Assembly: GCF_025558425.1 (NCBI RefSeq)
Contig: NZ_CP094718.1
Location: forward strand, 1,550,001 to 1,614,000
DNA from: Staphylococcus sp. IVB6240
GTDB lineage: Bacteria > Bacillota > Bacilli > Staphylococcales > Staphylococcaceae
Length of the DNA stretch: 64,000 bases
Direction of reading: 5' to 3'
This document shows, one piece after another, positions 61,640 through 64,000 of this stretch. The position numbers and the translations under genes are program-made. The notes under the pieces are model-generated. The model saw nothing but the letters and a program-made list of their open reading frames with translations, ran no database searches and was not told the DNA's origin. How positions within the stretch are numbered: the first letter of the stretch is position 1; the number at the start of each line of letters is the position of its first letter.

Positions 61640-62534
61640 TTTTTTCCTCCTTCTCTCGCAAATGAATTCTTAAAATTGAATTAAATATTTTAGCAACTTC
61701 TTTTTCCTGCAATGGAGGATTACAACTTTCGCCCCAAGCAAGAGCTAATCCGTACACTAAATGACCATCAACATATCTTCGCAATAAATGTCCAATCACT
61801 GATGCTAATGCTTGATTCCGTCCACCTTCTGCCACTCCGAATGCAATATCACGCCAATATTCTGAACCTCGTTTGTTATATGCAACCTTGATGTTCTGAG
61901 ATTCGCCCTCAGTTGCATCGAGAGGATATTTCGCTAGACAACTGTCCAATTGTGCACGTGTAATGAATGGTGCGTCATTGATATGCCAGTGGAATGGTGC
62001 ATATTTGCTACTAATTACGGGTAATGCCGATAATTGGATAGCTTTTAAGCATGATTCATCAATCACTTCTCCGATATACCTCGATAATGCCCTAGCATAC
62101 TTTGTATATTCATCTGGTGTGACAATGTCATCAATCGGAATTAATAGCCGAAATCTAGGACGCAAATCTTTATCATGTTCATCTTGCTTGTCACGGTGTC
62201 TGTAGGTGCTGTATATGAAGTAAGCGAAGTGTCTCATCTTGTTTTTGACGTTATCGAGAAATCTGTTCATATCGTCGATGTCATCATAATCCAATGAAAA
62301 TACTTGTCGATACATCACATTTTCTTTTAAACGACGGTGTGATATACCTTCAGCATCAGCAACATCACCGTATATCGCTAGTTTATTAGCGTATTTATCA
62401 TGGCTGACAACTGGACGAGTTAAAAACTCGCACCAGTCAGACCACTTAATATTTTTTACATTTTCTGTTCCCTTAGATGTTAAACTTTGATATAATAGAA
62501 TAAGAAGTTCATCATCGTGCTTTAAATTGAACAT
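61632..62534 (-). CDS. pri: replication primase (AEP-type with PriCT domain)
   Basis: 300 residues. FSLDYDDIDD supplies the Asp pair of archaeo-eukaryotic primases, followed by YSTYRHRDKQDEHDKDLRPR and FRLLIPIDDIVTPDEY. The C-terminal ~75 residues (GGRNQALASVIGHLLRRYVD and LQEKEVAKIFNSILRIH) form a PriCT_1-like helical domain. It lays primers for island replication with the helicase next to it, as pri/rep in SaPIs. Confidence 0.8.
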   Translation of the reverse strand: MFNLKHDDELLILLYQSLTSKGTENVKNIKWSDWCEFLTRPVVSHDKYANKLAIYGDVADAEGISHRRLKENVMYRQVFSLDYDDIDDMNRFLDNVKNKMRHFAYFIYSTYRHRDKQDEHDKDLRPRFRLLIPIDDIVTPDEYTKYARALSRYIGEVIDESCLKAIQLSALPVISSKYAPFHWHINDAPFITRAQLDSCLAKYPLDATEGESQNIKVAYNKRGSEYWRDIAFGVAEGGRNQALASVIGHLLRRYVDGHLVYGLALAWGESCNPPLQEKEVAKIFNSILRIHLREKEEKNG

Positions 62535-62564
62535 GGCATTTATTAGCTCCTTTCATTAAAATTA

Positions 62565-62861
62565 CTATGCGTTATCAGTTCCGTCGCCAAACTTCGCTGA
62601 TGACGCTTTTTCTATTTCTTTAAACTCGTTTATCTTCTTGTCTAACCTATCAGTGTACATGTACAACAAATCGAATAACTGTTCACAGTGAATGCGGTGT
62701 TCATTGTACGCATATCCATATATTTGTACTTCTTCCATACTTTTCAGATTATGCGTAGTAAATACATCATCAATAAACCAGCTATGCGTTGAAATTAAAT
62801 CTTCTAATTTCTCTTTAATAATCTCAATTTCTTCCATAAGCCATCTAATTTCGATATTCAT
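62565..62861 (-). CDS. DUF1474 family SaPI-type protein
   Basis: 98 residues from ATG 62861 with GGAGG 10 nt upstream; a frame 17 codons longer is rejected. The pattern NIEIRWLMEEIEIIKEKLED, HSWFIDDVFTTH, HCEQLFDLL and EIEKASSAKFG is that of DUF1474, a small coiled-coil protein found in most staphylococcal islands. Function unknown. Overlaps nothing but abuts the preceding gene. Confidence 0.8.
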   Translation of the reverse strand: MNIEIRWLMEEIEIIKEKLEDLISTHSWFIDDVFTTHNLKSMEEVQIYGYAYNEHRIHCEQLFDLLYMYTDRLDKKINEFKEIEKASSAKFGDGTDNA

Positions 62862-62863
62862 AC

Positions 62864-63274
62864 CTAGTATTCCTCCACTTCGATATTTCCTACAATATAT
62901 TCCAACGCCCACTCTAACATTCCGATTATGTGACCTTTACGATCTGTTGCGTGTTTATGTTCGCCTTTTTCATTAATAACGCTATAATGGTAAACTTTTT
63001 GTGTCTCGTGTCTCACATCATCTAATGTCGCAGTCACTTCTTCAATAATAGAAAATGCTTCATCTTCAAAATCTAGTTCAGCAAGAATATTAAACAATTC
63101 TTCATGCACTGACTTTAAAAATCGTTCATAAAAAGTAGTGTCATCATACTTATGTTCTGTCATTGAATGAAATCTGTCTTTAGCTGATAAGAAAACTTCT
63201 TTATCCTTCTCATCTAATACTTTTTCAATCAATTTAACTACTTTCGACAAATAATATCTTTGCTTAATTTTCAT
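62864..63274 (-). CDS. hypothetical island protein
   Basis: 136 residues, helical, charged (KVVKLIEKVLDEKDKEVFLSA; FDEDEAFSIIEEVT-like stretch), with a C-terminal strand pair (YHYSVINEKGEHKHATDRKG). No family recognised. It lies in the early operon between the HTH gene and DUF1474, a position of unassigned SaPI ORFs. Confidence 0.6.
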   Translation of the reverse strand: MKIKQRYYLSKVVKLIEKVLDEKDKEVFLSAKDRFHSMTEHKYDDTTFYERFLKSVHEELFNILAELDFEDEAFSIIEEVTATLDDVRHETQKVYHYSVINEKGEHKHATDRKGHIIGMLEWALEYIVGNIEVEEY

Positions 63275-63275
63275 T

Positions 63276-63479
63276 TTAACTACCTACCTTTTTCTTATTT
63301 TTAATTTCTGTAATTCTTGATAAATCCATTTCTAACACTGCAATTTGAACATCATTATTCACTTCAGGAAAGTTCTGTTCAAATACTTGTGGGGATACAT
63401 TTAAAAGTAGATTGTGATTTGTATCCTTAATGTTGTACCAGCCGACAATCGTCTTTGTAATAATGACTTGTTGTTTCAT
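63276..63479 (-). CDS. small hypothetical island protein
   Basis: 67 residues, beta-rich (QQVIITKTIVGWYNIKDTNH; LLLNVSPQVFEQNFPEV). Resembles short SaPI ORFs next to the excisionase-like gene, from memory. Start overlaps the preceding stop by 4 nt (ATGA), so it is translationally coupled. Confidence 0.6.
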   Translation of the reverse strand: MKQQVIITKTIVGWYNIKDTNHNLLLNVSPQVFEQNFPEVNNDVQIAVLEMDLSRITEIKNKKKVGS

Positions 63480-63781
63480 CGTGTGACCACCTTATTTAGT
63501 TTTTTCAAATCGTTATTGTGAATGTCCATTTGCGATGTGATATTATTCATAAATTCATCTACATCAGACTTCTTAAAACGATATGTCGTACCAACACGAT
63601 AGTACTTCATGCCGTTGTTAATGAGTAACGCCTCAATAGTTGGTTTACTTAGATTCAGATACTCTGATAACTCTTTATAAGTCATAAAGTATTTATCATG
63701 TGCCAGCTCATCAATACGCTCATCAATGGCTTTTTGGAACATTTCACGTGCTTCATTTTCATCAATGTTAATGTTGAACAT
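63476..63781 (-). CDS. excisionase-like helix-turn-helix protein
   Basis: 101 residues. The middle holds a MerR/Xis-type HTH: MTYKELSEYLNLSKPTIEAL, then KYYRVGTTYRFKKSDVDEFM, the classic excisionase reading. The N-terminus is an acidic helix. It would bind the attachment site to favour excision or act as an early regulator. Symbol not given because roles vary among satellites. Confidence 0.75.
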   Translation of the reverse strand: MFNINIDENEAREMFQKAIDERIDELAHDKYFMTYKELSEYLNLSKPTIEALLINNGMKYYRVGTTYRFKKSDVDEFMNNITSQMDIHNNDLKKLNKVVTR

Positions 63782-64000
63782 TTAACCCACCCCATATTTG
63801 TCATAAATACTTTTGCTTACTTTAATATCAAGATTAAATTGATTTTTCGTTTCAGTTAGCTTAACAACATCATCAAGAATAACTTGACGCACCTCTAACA
63901 TATCTGGTGTCATTTCTTCTTTGCCAATCATCTTTTCATATCCAAAAGCAGTTGATACGGCTTTATTTGCAATAGTATTGGCTTTAATGTAGTTGATTTG
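63782..64000 (-). CDS. SaPI-type hypothetical protein, N-terminus outside the window
   Basis: 72 residues visible before the stop, open to the window edge (INYIKANTIANKAVSTAFGY; EMTPDMLEVRQVILDDVVKL; IKVSKSIYDKYGVG). It ends one base from the ATG of the HTH gene. The class looks like a regulatory-region ORF of staphylococcal islands, from memory; function unknown. Confidence 0.6.
   Translation of the reverse strand, partial: QINYIKANTIANKAVSTAFGYEKMIGKEEMTPDMLEVRQVILDDVVKLTETKNQFNLDIKVSKSIYDKYGVG

Larger units (their letters stand above)
52104..64000 (-). mobile_element. capsid-forming PICI-like island (incomplete, right end outside window)
   Basis: All genes run on the minus strand. From the right: unknown SaPI-type ORF, excisionase-like HTH, two small ORFs, DUF1474, primase, SF3 helicase, iteron-rich non-coding region, small SaPI-type ORF, portal, protease, capsid, connector, HNH, TerS, TerL, head closure, unknown ORF. 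No tail, tape measure, holin, endolysin or virulence gene is present in the ~12 kb seen. Ordinary SaPIs lack capsid genes and complete phages have tails, so this fits the capsid-forming class that borrows only tails from a helper. Integrase and the master repressor should lie to the right of 64000. Confidence 0.8.

Overview
The window reads as a chromosome segment of a Staphylococcus, low in GC. The order gatCAB, putP, camS, ligA, pcrA, pcrB, yerC, purB, nadE, pncB, nos, pheA is the staphylococcal core order. The phenol-soluble-modulin exporter locus (pmtR to pmtD), gntRKP and ppaC support this. A lac operon controlled by an antiterminator (LacT), with no lacR and no lacABCD beside it, differs from the usual S. 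aureus lac locus and suggests a non-aureus species. I infer something near the intermedius/hyicus cluster, without proof. No rRNA, tRNA or CRISPR array was seen.

Layout. 1-0.73 kb: Fic-domain protein cut by the window edge. 1.1-5.6 kb: lacT-lacF-lacE-lacG on the minus strand, behind a promoter with a cre site and an antiterminator target overlapping a terminator. 5.8-11.8 kb: rlmD-type methyltransferase, dgkB, gatCAB. 11.8-15.8 kb: putP, then a three-gene cassette inserted before camS and flanked on both sides by an intergenic repeat family. 15.8-25 kb: camS, ligA, pcrA, pcrB, a VanY-type lipoprotein, yerC, purB and a NETI protein. 25-36.5 kb: NAD salvage (nadE, pncB, a nicotinamidase-like hydrolase), nitric oxide synthase, pheA, ppaC and metabolic genes. 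36.9-51.9 kb: C45 hydrolase, DUF4097/DUF1700 pair, gntRKP, pmt exporter with one extra permease gene, aminotransferase, ogt, a glycosyltransferase and metQ. About 52.1 kb to the end: a mobile island on the minus strand that continues past the window.

Two accessory systems stand out. First, 13983-15253 encodes an ADP-ribosyltransferase-like toxin candidate (His-Tyr-Glu pattern), a small unknown protein and a SecB-like chaperone. The order and types match CmdTAC toxin-antitoxin-chaperone defence, known to me from E. coli. SecB is normally absent from Gram-positive bacteria, so its presence here is informative. Second, the island joins SaPI-type replication and regulatory genes (excisionase-like HTH, DUF1474, primase, SF3 helicase, iteron-rich origin candidate) to a nearly complete HK97-type head and packaging set (portal, protease, capsid, connector, HNH, TerS, TerL, head closure). 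It has no tail, lysis or virulence genes. This is the layout of a capsid-forming phage-inducible chromosomal island. Its origin region carries a perfect 423-bp tandem duplication that creates a chimeric mini-ORF.
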